The translations under genes were made by a program, and so were the position numbers. The notes under the pieces are model-generated. The model saw nothing but the letters and a program-made list of their open reading frames with translations, was not told where the DNA came from and did not search any database. Shown one piece after another: positions 1 through 8,460 of a stretch of 64,000 nt of DNA (its first letter is position 1; each line of letters opens with the position of its first letter). The stretch is from Sporosarcina luteola (lineage in GTDB: Bacteria; Bacillota; Bacilli; Bacillales_A; Planococcaceae): NCBI GenBank assembly GCA_014204635.1, contig JACHLS010000009.1, forward strand, positions 1 through 64,000, written 5' to 3'.

Positions 1-258
1 GTAAAAATCAAAACGGATTTACGGAGGTACAGTGCACCAGCCCGTGGCTCAAAAGCATGGAAGGACCTCTTCAATCGTCGAACTGCTGTGGAGCGGGTCA
101 ATGCTTATCTGAAAGAATTCTTTCAATTGAACAACGTTCGATATCGGACTGGAAAACGCGCGAAAGTCCACTTCGATTTACTTGTACTTGTTTATAACGC
201 TTCGAAACTTGCAGCCGATCGCATCGGCGCACGGTTAAATCAGATTCAAGCCGCATGA
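1..258 (+). CDS. IS transposase, C-terminal fragment (DDE family)
   Basis: Frame 1 is open from the first base to a TGA at 256-258 and gives the last 85 residues of a transposase. The stretch RTAVERVNAYLKEFF, followed by RTGKRAKVHFDLL and NASKLAAD, is typical of the C-terminal part of IS4/IS1182-type DDE transposases, where the ERxxxxLK glutamate is catalytic. The gene starts outside the window, so it cannot be told whether the element is whole. The AT-rich bases after the stop may hold the IS right end, but its partner repeat is not visible. Confidence 0.8.
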   Translation, partial: VKIKTDLRRYSAPARGSKAWKDLFNRRTAVERVNAYLKEFFQLNNVRYRTGKRAKVHFDLLVLVYNASKLAADRIGARLNQIQAA

Positions 259-475
259 TTTCTGTTTTTTTGAGATACAATCCGCAAATTCTGCCCTTGT
301 TTGTATTTTAAAAAAGAGGAATTATGAAATCGATTCAAACACTTAAACACCAAAATTAAATGTGAGGAATCGATAAAAAATGACAGGTTATGTAGGAATT
401 CAAACCATTCAATCCTCTTTTTCTAAGGACTTTATAGGCGGATATACGAGAAACTCCATTAAATGGTTACAAAAC

Positions 476-1276
476 TTAAATAGAGGGATGATACTCACCA
501 TCGAAATGAAATTCGTATTCATCGTGAATTCGAATATAGCCTAAAATATTGCGATCCTTGCTCCTTCGAAAAACGCTTGAATAATTGTCATTATCTCTGT
601 TTCCTTCTGCGACAAGAACCTTATGAATATCCGGATCAGGCCAATATTGACAAATTTCAATATATCGTTCATCTTCTGGGATGCCCCAAATGTTTTGTTT
701 TGCAAGTTCTTCGGAAAAATCCGCCAACATGCTTCGTCTATCCTCATATGTATTTCTAAATTCTTTAATAGGTTTAGAACGATCGACTTCTATTAGTTGG
801 TTCTTTGGCATTGATAATTCACCGAATACCTTATGCAATCTTGGAACCTCCATAAGAGGCACACTGTGATCCGAAGTTTGAAAAAATGTATTAAGGATAA
901 TTGCATCTTTGATTAATTCATCATAGGCTCCGTGGGCTTTTCCATACTGATCCTGATAGAAGATTGCTCGAAGAATGATACGCTGTTCTGACTTGGAAAA
1001 CATATTTACATCTCGTATGATTGGCCTGACGCTTTCCGCACTATTGATACCAGGAAAATACCTGATACCAGTTTTATAAAAATAATAGTTATGCAGCAAA
1101 CCTGTAATTGCTGCTATTTCTATATCTAACCCGCTCTTCATTGCAAGCATCGATGCGAAAGCCGATACTCCATTCAGTTGAGTGTGGGCCTCTCGCCTGT
1201 TAACTTTGCCGTCTAATTCCAGCAATTCATTTACAAGCGCACGTATACTGTCAAGCCTGTTTTTCGAATTAGTCAC
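476..1276 (-). CDS. HD-domain-like protein with a degenerate metal motif
   Basis: This 266-residue protein has the helical layout of an HD phosphohydrolase: a first His at about 31 (AHTQLNGVSAFA) and then GLLHNYYFY at about 59-67, where the HD signature is normally LLHD. The Asp is replaced by Asn, so metal binding and hydrolase activity are doubtful. A second His-Ser pair (SDHSVP) lies near 136. The C-terminal third, rich in charged residues, is not recognised. It stands alone, with 241 bp of plain intergenic DNA upstream. The HD assignment is inferred from motif spacing only. Confidence 0.6.
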   Translation of the reverse strand: MTNSKNRLDSIRALVNELLELDGKVNRREAHTQLNGVSAFASMLAMKSGLDIEIAAITGLLHNYYFYKTGIRYFPGINSAESVRPIIRDVNMFSKSEQRIILRAIFYQDQYGKAHGAYDELIKDAIILNTFFQTSDHSVPLMEVPRLHKVFGELSMPKNQLIEVDRSKPIKEFRNTYEDRRSMLADFSEELAKQNIWGIPEDERYIEICQYWPDPDIHKVLVAEGNRDNDNYSSVFRRSKDRNILGYIRIHDEYEFHFDGEYHPSI

Positions 1277-1517
1277 CGATTATCCCCCTTCCCTTCCCGT
1301 CTATTGTGATACCAAACCCCATCCTATCATCTTGTGTGCTTCTAGCTTCGATCAAATAGTTTTATTCATAAAATTTGCCTAATTTAGATACTGAAGTTTC
1401 ATCATGCGCTTATTATCTATCATCTGAAATAAGTTGTGACAACCTGTTACATACTTTTACTCCGGTGCTTTGTAGATGAATTGAATACTTCACCTCAATT
1501 CGCCACTTTCGAGAATT

Positions 1518-1967
1518 TTACTCGATATGATCTACAGACATAACAGACTGTTGTTTAATTTCTTGGATTGAAAGATGCAGTCGATAGTTTCCATACTGCA
1601 GGATGCTATTTAAGACTTCGTTTAATTGCTCATGACTTTTAATTTTGACCTTTAATAAATAGCAACCATCACCTGATACACGATGAGCTTCAACAATTGC
1701 ATGCTGAGCTTGAATAAAGTTAATAAACGTTTGGTGCTTAGATGAATTCATATAGACTGTAACAAATGCGTTTAAAACAAATCCCAGCTTTGTTTCATCC
1801 ACTACTATGGAGTAGTTTTGAATAATGCCCATATCTTCAAGTTTTTTTATTCGATTGCCAACAGCTTGACCTGTCATGTGTATTTGTTCGCCAATATCCT
1901 TCCATTGTATACGTCCATGTCGATTAAGAATTTGCAGAATTTGAAAATCGGTATGATCAAGTAACAT
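1518..1967 (-). CDS. Lrp/AsnC family transcriptional regulator
   Basis: At 149 residues this is the usual length for the family. An N-terminal winged helix (DFQILQILNRHGRIQWKDIG, then GQAVGNRIKKLEDMGII) is followed by a RAM-type ligand-binding domain in which AHRVSGDGCYLLKVK matches the family G-D-Y/C-L core. It is divergent from the isochorismatase-family gene, with 113 bp between the two starts. Lrp-type regulators often control the divergent neighbour, so it probably regulates that gene and itself; no operator could be defined by eye. Confidence 0.9.
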   Translation of the reverse strand: MLLDHTDFQILQILNRHGRIQWKDIGEQIHMTGQAVGNRIKKLEDMGIIQNYSIVVDETKLGFVLNAFVTVYMNSSKHQTFINFIQAQHAIVEAHRVSGDGCYLLKVKIKSHEQLNEVLNSILQYGNYRLHLSIQEIKQQSVMSVDHIE

Positions 1968-2080
1968 ACTAAATTCCTTTCATCGCGAAAAGCTAATTAA
2001 TAATTTCTTTTCACTAAACTATCGTACGAAAAAGAAGAAGACTTTATTATGTAGTTATATAAATTGGAGAGGTGATATTT

Positions 2081-2629
2081 ATGACCACAGCTTTATTAGT
2101 AATTGATATTCAAAATGATTATTTTCCTGGTGGAAACATGGCGTTAGTGAACCCAGAGCAAGCCGCTGGAAATGCCGCTCGATTACTACAACACTTTCGG
2201 GCAAAGTCAATGCTTGTCGTGCATATACAACATATTTCGATAAAAAATGGAGCAACATTTTTTCATCCTAACACAGACGGCGCAAACATTCATAGCCTGG
2301 TACAACCACTTGAACACGAAGCAATCATTAGAAAGCATTATCCAAATAGTTTTCTCGAAACCAATTTACACGAGTGTCTACAAAAAGCAGGTGTCACACA
2401 TTTAGTAGTGGCGGGTATGATGTCACATATGTGCATTGACGCAACGGTTCGTTCAGCAGCGGAACACAGCTATACGATTACTGTAGCAGAAAATGCATGT
2501 ACTACAGCAAATTTACCTTTTGGAGACGATGTAATCCCAGCTCAGCAAGTACATAATTCATTTATGGCTGCTTTAAATAGAGCTTATGCCACGGTCATAC
2601 CAACAGAACAAGTGATTCTTTCTATTTAA
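2081..2629 (+). CDS. Isochorismatase-family cysteine hydrolase
   Basis: A Rossmann-like hydrolase with the family triad: Asp in LLVIDIQNDYF near residue 9, a Lys in RKHYPNSF near 88, and Cys in GMMSHMCIDATVRSA near 118. Members hydrolyse amides or vinyl ethers (nicotinamide, isochorismate, N-carbamoyl compounds); the substrate here is unknown. The ATG at 2081 is preferred over an in-frame GTG at 2072 because the ribosome binding site GGAGAGGTGA ends 5 nt before it and overlaps the GTG. It is divergent from the Lrp regulator and followed by a terminator. Confidence 0.9.
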   Translation: MTTALLVIDIQNDYFPGGNMALVNPEQAAGNAARLLQHFRAKSMLVVHIQHISIKNGATFFHPNTDGANIHSLVQPLEHEAIIRKHYPNSFLETNLHECLQKAGVTHLVVAGMMSHMCIDATVRSAAEHSYTITVAENACTTANLPFGDDVIPAQQVHNSFMAALNRAYATVIPTEQVILSI

Positions 2630-2684
2630 AGATTCAACTATAGTATGTGAGGCAAGATGATTGGCAATTAAAAGCAAAACAAGC

Positions 2685-2712
2685 AAGCCCGTTGTTCTTC
2701 AGCGGGCTTTTA
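2685..2712 (+). terminator. Rho-independent terminator after the isochorismatase-family gene
   Basis: A 7-bp perfect stem (AAGCCCG at 2685-2691, CGGGCTT at 2703-2709) with an 11-nt loop is followed by T residues, 55 bp after the stop codon. Confidence 0.8.
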
Positions 2713-2846
2713 TGTTGCTCAATAGATTAAAATGATTGTTTCAATGTATTCCCTTCATCTGTAGTGCTAGTCATTCGTATTTTCCCCGTGCACCGTACAT
2801 GTTTGGAAATGGTAGTTAACAATTTGCAAAGAAAGCTTATTCATTT

Positions 2847-3734
2847 TCAATCCATCTCAATCAAGATGTCTTTAACATAAACAGCAGTTCCTGAAATTGC
2901 AATCTCTAACTGCTCTACTTCTGTCACATGCACATATACACGTCCGTCTTTATTCATTTCATGTCCTTGTTCCACAACGAGCGTCTTAGGCATTTTCATC
3001 TCTCTATTTACAAACAGTTTATAATAGGCACCCATCACGCCTGAAGCTGTTCCCGTAACAGCATCTTCTACTGTCCCGGAAAAGGGAGAGGAAAAATGAC
3101 GAGCATGCATATTACTTTCTTCATCTCGAACTTCAAAACAGATAGGGTGGATCGAAGCTGTAGGCATTTCGTTTAAAACACTTGGAAATTGTTTCGTCAG
3201 TGGAATCATATTAGAGAAACTAGCTAACTTTTTTACAGGTACAATCAACGTCCATATGCCTGTGCTTCCATAGACAATCGGATATTCGGGATGCAACTCC
3301 TCTTCTTGCAATCCGATCAACGCTGCTACATCTGACCTTGAACCGCTAAATGATTCAAACACCGGTTTCGCCTGTTGCATCGTAATGCGCAATTGATTAT
3401 TTTTTTCACCCATATGTACTGGCAGCACTCCTGCTTTTGTTTCAATTGTAAAATCTGACTGGTCTAGTAACCCGCTCCTTTTCAACGCAAATACTGTCCC
3501 CATTGTTGCATGGCCACATAAATTCATTTCGTGTCCGGGTGTGAAATAACGGATGCGAAAATCAGCCACATCTGAGGAAACGACAAAAGCCGTTTCATTA
3601 AAACCGACTATTGAAGCGATGGCTGCCATTTGCTCTTCCGTGTAATTGTCACCGTCCAATACAACGCCAGCTGGATTTCCTTTCTCCGGAATTGAGCTAA
3701 ACGCGTCAATATGTAATACATTTACCTTTGGCAA
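2847..3734 (-). CDS. PhzF-family isomerase
   Basis: A full-length PhzF fold of 295 residues. The N-terminal HIDAFSSIPEKGNPAGVV, the catalytic Glu47 in GFNETAFV, RYFTPGHEMNLCGHAT, and the C-terminal repeat of the fold with DAVTGTASG are all present. Family members catalyse proton shifts or epimerisation on small amino-acid-like substrates; the substrate is not predictable. It stands alone. A second, damaged PhzF gene lies 5 kb downstream on the other strand and makes a useful comparison. Confidence 0.92.
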   Translation of the reverse strand: MPKVNVLHIDAFSSIPEKGNPAGVVLDGDNYTEEQMAAIASIVGFNETAFVVSSDVADFRIRYFTPGHEMNLCGHATMGTVFALKRSGLLDQSDFTIETKAGVLPVHMGEKNNQLRITMQQAKPVFESFSGSRSDVAALIGLQEEELHPEYPIVYGSTGIWTLIVPVKKLASFSNMIPLTKQFPSVLNEMPTASIHPICFEVRDEESNMHARHFSSPFSGTVEDAVTGTASGVMGAYYKLFVNREMKMPKTLVVEQGHEMNKDGRVYVHVTEVEQLEIAISGTAVYVKDILIEMD

Positions 3735-3870
3735 ACGAAACTCCCCCTGTCATTTAAAATCGGCCGGTTAGAAAACTCACAGGCATTTGGTTCCACTGAC
3801 ATTTTTTTATTCTAAGTCCTCAAATTAGTGTATCATATTACGTCATGATGTTTTGACTTTTAGGACATCG

Positions 3871-4026
3871 ATGGAACACACGAAGTTTGGCATTACGATG
3901 TTTTCCTATATGTATCCAGTTCATAAATTGCATTTACTTATTACTGATAAAGAAACGACGAAAGAAGATATTGAAATGGTAACGTCTTTTGGTGTGGAAG
4001 TCAGAATTGCGGAGGGGGTAGAATAA
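3871..4026 (+). pseudogene. DeoR-family regulator, C-terminal remnant
   Basis: An open frame of 51 codons whose translation contains TKFGITMF, KLHLLITDKETTKEDIEM and GVEVRI. This matches the end of the DeoR sensor domain (SxKFG, the xxLITD strand, GVEV). The helix-turn-helix and most of the sensor domain are absent upstream, so it is a degraded remnant. Its TAA overlaps the ATG of the next gene (TAATG), a junction typical of an operon, so the neighbour was probably once co-transcribed with the regulator. Confidence 0.6.
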
Positions 4027-4361
4027 TGTTCTATCGCAAAAAACAATATCTTGTAAAAAATGAATTGGTAGACGTTCTAAATGACCACTTTACCAAGACA
4101 AATTTACCAAACCAACTTAAACATGGTACGCGTTTAATTGGTGGGTGGATGAAAGCTGATAAAAATGGTACAATCGAAATATTTGCTATCTGGGAATATG
4201 ATAGTTACGAGGACTATGTACGGATAGAAACAAACATTAGAGCTGATCAAGCTCATGTGGCACGGATTCAAAAATGGTATGAACAACTTGGCGGTAGAGA
4301 ACATGTCTTAAAGGAATTCATTCTGGAAGTAAATGATGAAGCATTAGAGTCAACGGTCTAA
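4026..4361 (+). CDS. NIPSNAP-family protein
   Basis: 111 residues with the dimeric alpha/beta-barrel pattern of NIPSNAP proteins: MFYRKKQYLVKNE, then LIGGWMKADKNGTIEIFAIWEYDSYEDY, then HVARIQKWYEQLGG. The molecular role of this family in bacteria is poorly defined. A good binding site (GGAGGGGG) lies 5-10 nt before the ATG, inside the upstream DeoR remnant, so the gene may still be expressed although its operon partner has decayed. Confidence 0.8.
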   Translation: MFYRKKQYLVKNELVDVLNDHFTKTNLPNQLKHGTRLIGGWMKADKNGTIEIFAIWEYDSYEDYVRIETNIRADQAHVARIQKWYEQLGGREHVLKEFILEVNDEALESTV

Positions 4362-4499
4362 CTAATTTTAGCTCCAAATGTTTTCTTTCCATTCAACAGT
4401 GGAGTAGATTCCTCTTCAGGTGCACTGGAGTTTGTTCATGAAGGAAAAGCATAAACAAACTCCTCACCCTATTTTGATGTTGTGTTTTCTAATAACTAT

Positions 4500-4895
4500 T
4501 CAATCACTTTCGAAATTTGCTGGAACTTTCACCAGGCGGTATTTATTCGTCCACATTTCTGTGCTTGCAACCAAAAGCTCACCCTGTCTTTCAAAGAATA
4601 GGCTGTTGCCTTCGATCTTACTTAATGACCAACCCTTCTCACTAATAAAATCCTCAACTATTTTATTAACTTCTTTCAAGTTGTTTATGACATACCATGT
4701 TCCACTACTATCTTTAGAAATCTCCACCAATTGTTGATTTGACTCATTCAACTTATTTACTATTTCTTTTGGTGTTATGGAATCTATAGGGGGTGAAGGA
4801 TAATGTACTTTATTTATGATTAAAAATAACAGAATGCATGCTATACCACTGAGTACCGCACTACTTATAATCCACTTACGTTTCACCTCATCCAA
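4500..4895 (-). CDS. Single-pass membrane protein of unknown function
   Basis: 131 residues. One hydrophobic segment at about residues 8-27 (IISSAVLSGIACILLFLII) follows a basic N-terminus (DEVKRK), predicting an N-in signal anchor with a 100-residue extracytoplasmic domain. That domain has a beta-rich tail (LSKIEGNSLFFERQGELLV). The family is not recognised. AGAAAGG sits upstream of the ATG, directly behind the stop of a decayed reading frame, so it was probably the second gene of a pair. Confidence 0.65.
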   Translation of the reverse strand: MDEVKRKWIISSAVLSGIACILLFLIINKVHYPSPPIDSITPKEIVNKLNESNQQLVEISKDSSGTWYVINNLKEVNKIVEDFISEKGWSLSKIEGNSLFFERQGELLVASTEMWTNKYRLVKVPANFESD

Positions 4896-4907
4896 CCTTT
4901 CTGGAAA

Positions 4908-5136
4908 CTATTTTATTCGCTTTCGACATTGTTTGAAGCATGACTGCAAATTATTTTGCCCTTTTTCGAGGCTCTTTACCCGTTCCTGATCATTCCAAAT
5001 AGAAGATTCATTTAGCTTTATGTTCACCCCGCGAACGATAACATCATTCCTATCTTTATCTCCTGTATACCAATCGACAATGACTAGTTTTCCATTTTCA
5101 ATACGAACTAGGAATTCAATGACTTCTTACCTCCAT
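4908..5136 (-). pseudogene. Decayed small ORF upstream of the membrane protein gene
   Basis: The reverse strand has ATG GAG GTA AGA AGT CAT and then TGA. The following frame, shifted by one base, is open for about 70 codons (LVRIENGKLVIVDWYTG, VIVRGVNIKLNESSIW) to a TAG at 4908-4910. A one-base change near 5119 would give one intact protein of about 76 residues with a binding site GGAGG at its 5' end. The protein is not recognised; the pseudogene call is inferred from the broken frame alone. Confidence 0.4.
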
Positions 5137-5427
5137 TTATTATCATCCCTTATAACATTTGACGATTAATTAAGTGAATCGTTACAAAAATTAAATTGAT
5201 TTGGAAAAGAAATTGGAAGCCGACTCGCGAGAAAACTATGGTACAAACAGGATAATTCAATCCATTGGTCGTTACATGAATAAAGGACTCGTACTCCTCT
5301 GTTGACTAATAGAACTAACATCGTAAAATAGTGATTCTGAAACAAGAATTTCAACTCTACAATTAATAATTTTAAACAACAAATTAATTATATTTATTTA
5401 AAATAAATAAAATATAAATATATTTAC

Positions 5428-5455
5428 TTGAAATTTAAATATCCGGTAGTATAAT
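5428..5455 (+). promoter_or_regulatory. Sigma-A-type promoter of the DUF2089 operon
   Basis: TTGAAA at 5428-5433 and a perfect TATAAT at 5450-5455 are separated by 16 bp, 30 bp before the ATG at 5485, inside very AT-rich DNA. Confidence 0.65.
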
Positions 5456-5484
5456 CAAGTTAACGAAAAGGAAAGGAGTAACCT

Positions 5485-5850
5485 ATGGCTTATCAAGTAA
5501 TTACGAATTGTCCCGTTTGCAGTAAGACTTTGAAAATCACGAAGCTGCAATGCTCTTATTGCCAAACGACGATTGAAAACGAGTTCGAATTGTCTAAGCT
5601 GGCTTCCCTCTCTAAAGATCAACTTCACTTTGTCGAAGTGTTTTTAACATGTCGAGGGAATATTAAAGAAGTCGAAAAGGAACTGGGCATTTCATATCCT
5701 ACGGTTCGAGGCAAGCTGACAGATATCATTTCATCGCTCGGCTATGTGCAGAAAAAGAAAAATGAAGTTGATGAGAAAAAGGTAGTTATGATGTTGGAAA
5801 ATGGCGAAATCACAGCAGATGAAGCCATTGAACTATTAAAAGAGAATTGA
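5485..5850 (+). CDS. DUF2089 family zinc-ribbon/HTH protein
   Basis: 121 residues. An N-terminal zinc ribbon of two CxxC pairs (NCPVC, LQCSYC) is followed by a helix-turn-helix resembling sigma-factor region 4 (ELGISYPTVRGKL) and a C-terminal SHOCT-like helix pair (MLENGEITADEAIELLKEN). DUF2089 proteins are predicted regulators. It heads a three-gene operon, with 13 nt to the next gene, and has its own promoter. The association with the two small downstream proteins suggests an envelope-stress module similar to those around yvlB/LiaX-type proteins; this role is inference. Confidence 0.85.
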   Translation: MAYQVITNCPVCSKTLKITKLQCSYCQTTIENEFELSKLASLSKDQLHFVEVFLTCRGNIKEVEKELGISYPTVRGKLTDIISSLGYVQKKKNEVDEKKVVMMLENGEITADEAIELLKEN

Positions 5851-5863
5851 GGAGGAATGGGAC

Positions 5864-6244
5864 ATGAAAGAAGAAATTACAAAGGTCTTAGCTTTGGTGC
5901 AAGAAGGAAAGATTGATGCAGATAAAGGTTCTGAGCTCATTGAAGTCTTAAATCAAAAAGAAACAGACATTCAGGAAAAATCGTCCAAGTATTTGGATAA
6001 GACATTAAAAGTTCGGATCGTATCAACTGAGAATGATAACGTAACTGTCAACTTGCCTTTAAAGCTTGTCAAAGTTGTATTAACGGCTGGCCATAGCATT
6101 GCAGCGGGTATTCCCCAGTCAGAAAAATATGTGAAAGACATCGATATCAACCTTCTGACGGAAGCAATTGAAAACGAACTCGAGGGTCAAATTATCGATA
6201 TTAAATCAGCAAACGGTGACACCGTTTCAGTCTTCATCGAGTAG
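5864..6244 (+). CDS. SHOCT-like N-terminal domain protein (YvlB/LiaX-like)
   Basis: 126 residues. The first 30 (EEITKVLALVQEGKIDADKG) form the short bihelical SHOCT-like motif found at the start of YvlB/LiaX-type proteins. The remainder is beta-rich (LKVRIVSTENDNVTVNLPLK ends the motif repeated in the next gene). GGAGGAATGG precedes the ATG. It is the second gene of the DUF2089 operon. Confidence 0.65.
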   Translation: MKEEITKVLALVQEGKIDADKGSELIEVLNQKETDIQEKSSKYLDKTLKVRIVSTENDNVTVNLPLKLVKVVLTAGHSIAAGIPQSEKYVKDIDINLLTEAIENELEGQIIDIKSANGDTVSVFIE

Positions 6245-6253
6245 TGATTTCAT

Positions 6254-6535
6254 ATGATGCATATAAAAGTAAAATCAAAAGATATTCGACTGAGTCTTCC
6301 AATCCCTTATATTATACTAAACGTCGCGATTTCACTTGTATCTTCAAAATTTATTCAGCAACATGTAAACAAATGGACAAAAGAGTCATTCGAGAGAAAA
6401 AAAATAGACGTTGCATTTCCCCAATTAGACATAGATCTTCTCAAGCCGATCATCAAAGAGCTGAAACATTATAAAGGAATGGTGCTTGTAGACGTCAAAG
6501 CTAAGGACGGTACTGAGGTGAAGGTTAAACTTTAG
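6254..6535 (+). CDS. Small protein paralogous to the upstream gene's C-terminal half
   Basis: 93 residues. KVKSKDIRLSLPIPYIIL, FPQLDIDLLKPIIKEL and MVLVDVKAKDGTEVKV align in order with VRIVSTENDNVTVNLPLK, INLLTEAIENEL and IIDIKSANGDTVSVFI of the preceding protein, so it appears to be that beta-rich domain without the SHOCT-like segment. It begins 9 nt after the previous stop. No strong ribosome binding site is seen, so translation may be coupled. It is the last gene of the operon before a strong hairpin. Confidence 0.6.
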   Translation: MMHIKVKSKDIRLSLPIPYIILNVAISLVSSKFIQQHVNKWTKESFERKKIDVAFPQLDIDLLKPIIKELKHYKGMVLVDVKAKDGTEVKVKL

Positions 6536-6568
6536 GGATTCCGGAAACGGCTGGCAGATTGAAAAGAA

Positions 6569-6610
6569 AGCCTGATTTTCTCGATTGTTTCCACCCAAGA
6601 AAATCAGGCT
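6569..6610 (+). terminator. Hairpin terminator after the DUF2089 operon
   Basis: A perfect 13-bp stem (AGCCTGATTTTCT at 6569-6581, its complement at 6598-6610) with a 16-nt loop. The plus-side tail (ATTAATTCTT) is only moderately T-rich; the minus side reads into CTTTCTTTTC, so it may work in both directions. Confidence 0.7.
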
Positions 6611-6789
6611 ATTAATTCTTGCTAAAGTATGGAACGTACCTAGTTCAACAGACAAGAGCTTACCCCTTGTACTATGTATTCAGGAGATCGGTGAAGGAAG
6701 TGGGAATTGTTTGCCCCCTCACCGTCATATCACTCGTGAGCCCCAGAGAGAGTAATTTTCCATTTGAATCAACATGAGTTCACAGAAAT

Positions 6790-7380
6790 TTACTCGTCAA
6801 AGTCTTCTAGATAACTAAACCCTCCATCGATAAGAGCTTCTAAGTACTCATCAAAACTGTTTGCAATCACTTTAAATTCATCTGGGTCATGCGAAAAACG
6901 AATGATTTGACCGCATACTCCTTCTGGTGAAGGATTAAAATCAATATAGAGTCTTGAAGTCCCTCCATTGTTCATACAATCTGAAAAGTGGATATACGTC
7001 CCTGGCAGTAGACCCTCTGGATTTATTTTAGAATCAACTGCCTCCTCGTCATCTTGGTATTCTAGAAGATAGGAGATGTCTTCTTCCTCTTCCGAACTTT
7101 CAAGCATCTGCTGTGCAGACAGTAAATAGTATGGATATCTCCCCTCTTCCATATCCGATCCTAAAATACAAATGCAAATTTCGGTATCCCCGTATTTCTG
7201 CCAATATGTACCATCAATTTTATCTAGTAGATAGATAAGTGACTCGGGACAATTTGGATATTTTGATCTCAGCCTCTCCATGTCTTCTTTTGAAGCACCG
7301 ACTGCTTTATTCAAATCCTCAAGCTCTTCTGTTACTAATGCTGAATGTATGCCATTTAAAAATCGGTTAACTACATCCAT
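6790..7380 (-). CDS. SMI1/KNR4 (SUKH-1) family protein
   Basis: About 196 residues. The sequence around SKYPNCPESLIYLLDKIDG matches the start of the SUKH fold, and IHFSDCMNNGGTSRLYIDFN the central strand pair. ANSFDEYLEALIDGG is the typical closing helix. SUKH-1 proteins often serve as immunity proteins to contact-dependent or polymorphic toxins, but no toxin gene is beside it. The ATG at 7380 is chosen because GGGAGG lies 8 nt upstream; in-frame TTG and ATG codons further 5' overlap that site. Confidence 0.75.
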   Translation of the reverse strand: MDVVNRFLNGIHSALVTEELEDLNKAVGASKEDMERLRSKYPNCPESLIYLLDKIDGTYWQKYGDTEICICILGSDMEEGRYPYYLLSAQQMLESSEEEEDISYLLEYQDDEEAVDSKINPEGLLPGTYIHFSDCMNNGGTSRLYIDFNPSPEGVCGQIIRFSHDPDEFKVIANSFDEYLEALIDGGFSYLEDFDE

Positions 7381-7459
7381 TACCATGTCCTCCCGCAATT
7401 TGTTTTGTAGGTGCCAATGAGCTGTAACTTATTCATATATATATTATTGTTACGCAAAA

Positions 7460-8338
7460 TTAAAAAGAAGTCTGACAAATGCTTTTGACAATAGTGATAA
7501 ATTCTTTGACCACAGGAGGAAGCATTTTCTGCGACTTTGTAAGTAGAGCTATTTCACGGAATGGTTCTGGTGTCAAAGGCTTAATCAAGATATTTTGCAG
7601 ATCATTAGGCAACGCTAACTCAGGTATGATTGTTACACCTAATCCTTCCCGTACCATGGCTATAAGCGCTTGATCATCAACTACGTTGAACTGTACATTC
7701 GGTGATACTGTTTGTTCATGCAAAAACGCCTTTATGCTGATCTCACACCCCGATTGAGGCATAATAAAATCCTCGCCATGAATCTCCTCTATTTTTATTT
7801 CTTCTTTCTCCTGCAATCGATGATTGTTAGGTAATACAAGCAAAAACCTATCTTTTACTAATAAAGTATAGTTTAAGTGAGGACAACCGTTATATAAGGT
7901 TGTAAAACCTATATCTACTTTCCCCTCATCTACCCAACTTGTAATTTGGTCATAGCTTCCTTCGTAGAATTCGATTTCGATTCCCGGAAATTGTTTTCTA
8001 AAAGCAGACATGATTTTAGGCAGAAATTTTATTGAGAAACTTGAAAAGCTGCCGACTCTGATCTTCCCTCTTTCAATTCCTAAAATGGAAGCAGTCTCTT
8101 GTTTCATATTCTCAGCCTCGCATAAGATATTTCGCATGCTTCTAATAATACGTTCTCCACTATCTGTTAATGAAACGCCATTTCTTCCTCGGTTTAAGAG
8201 AACGATTCCTAATTCAGATTCTAAAGAAGCTATATTATGACTGATCCCGGACTGCGTCATGCCTAACAGTTCTCCTGCTCTAGTGAAATTTCCCACATCT
8301 ACTACTTTGACAAATATCTCGATCTGAAACAGATTCAT
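7460..8338 (-). CDS. LysR-family transcriptional regulator
   Basis: About 292 residues from ATG 8338. The N-terminal LysR winged helix is clear (MNLFQIEIFVKVVDVGNFTR, MTQSGISHNIASLE), followed by a periplasmic-binding-like effector domain (GKIRVGSFSSFSIKFLPKI, EGKVDIGFTT, REGLGVTIIPE). It is divergent from the damaged PhzF gene at 8479, so control of that gene is likely by the usual LysR arrangement; a LysR box was not pinned down. Confidence 0.9.
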   Translation of the reverse strand: MNLFQIEIFVKVVDVGNFTRAGELLGMTQSGISHNIASLESELGIVLLNRGRNGVSLTDSGERIIRSMRNILCEAENMKQETASILGIERGKIRVGSFSSFSIKFLPKIMSAFRKQFPGIEIEFYEGSYDQITSWVDEGKVDIGFTTLYNGCPHLNYTLLVKDRFLLVLPNNHRLQEKEEIKIEEIHGEDFIMPQSGCEISIKAFLHEQTVSPNVQFNVVDDQALIAMVREGLGVTIIPELALPNDLQNILIKPLTPEPFREIALLTKSQKMLPPVVKEFITIVKSICQTSF

Positions 8339-8460
8339 ATAGCACCACCATATACAATTTATTCTTCCATTAGTTTTATTCATGCTTAACATGTAAAACA
8401 TTCATTTCACTTATTCATATTATCATATTACAATGTTGGAGAATGCAAGGAGGAATCGCG

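Noticed and set aside
5166..5354. 62-codon reverse frame upstream of the DUF2089 promoter
   Set aside because: No binding site, no recognisable protein character, AT-rich intergenic DNA.
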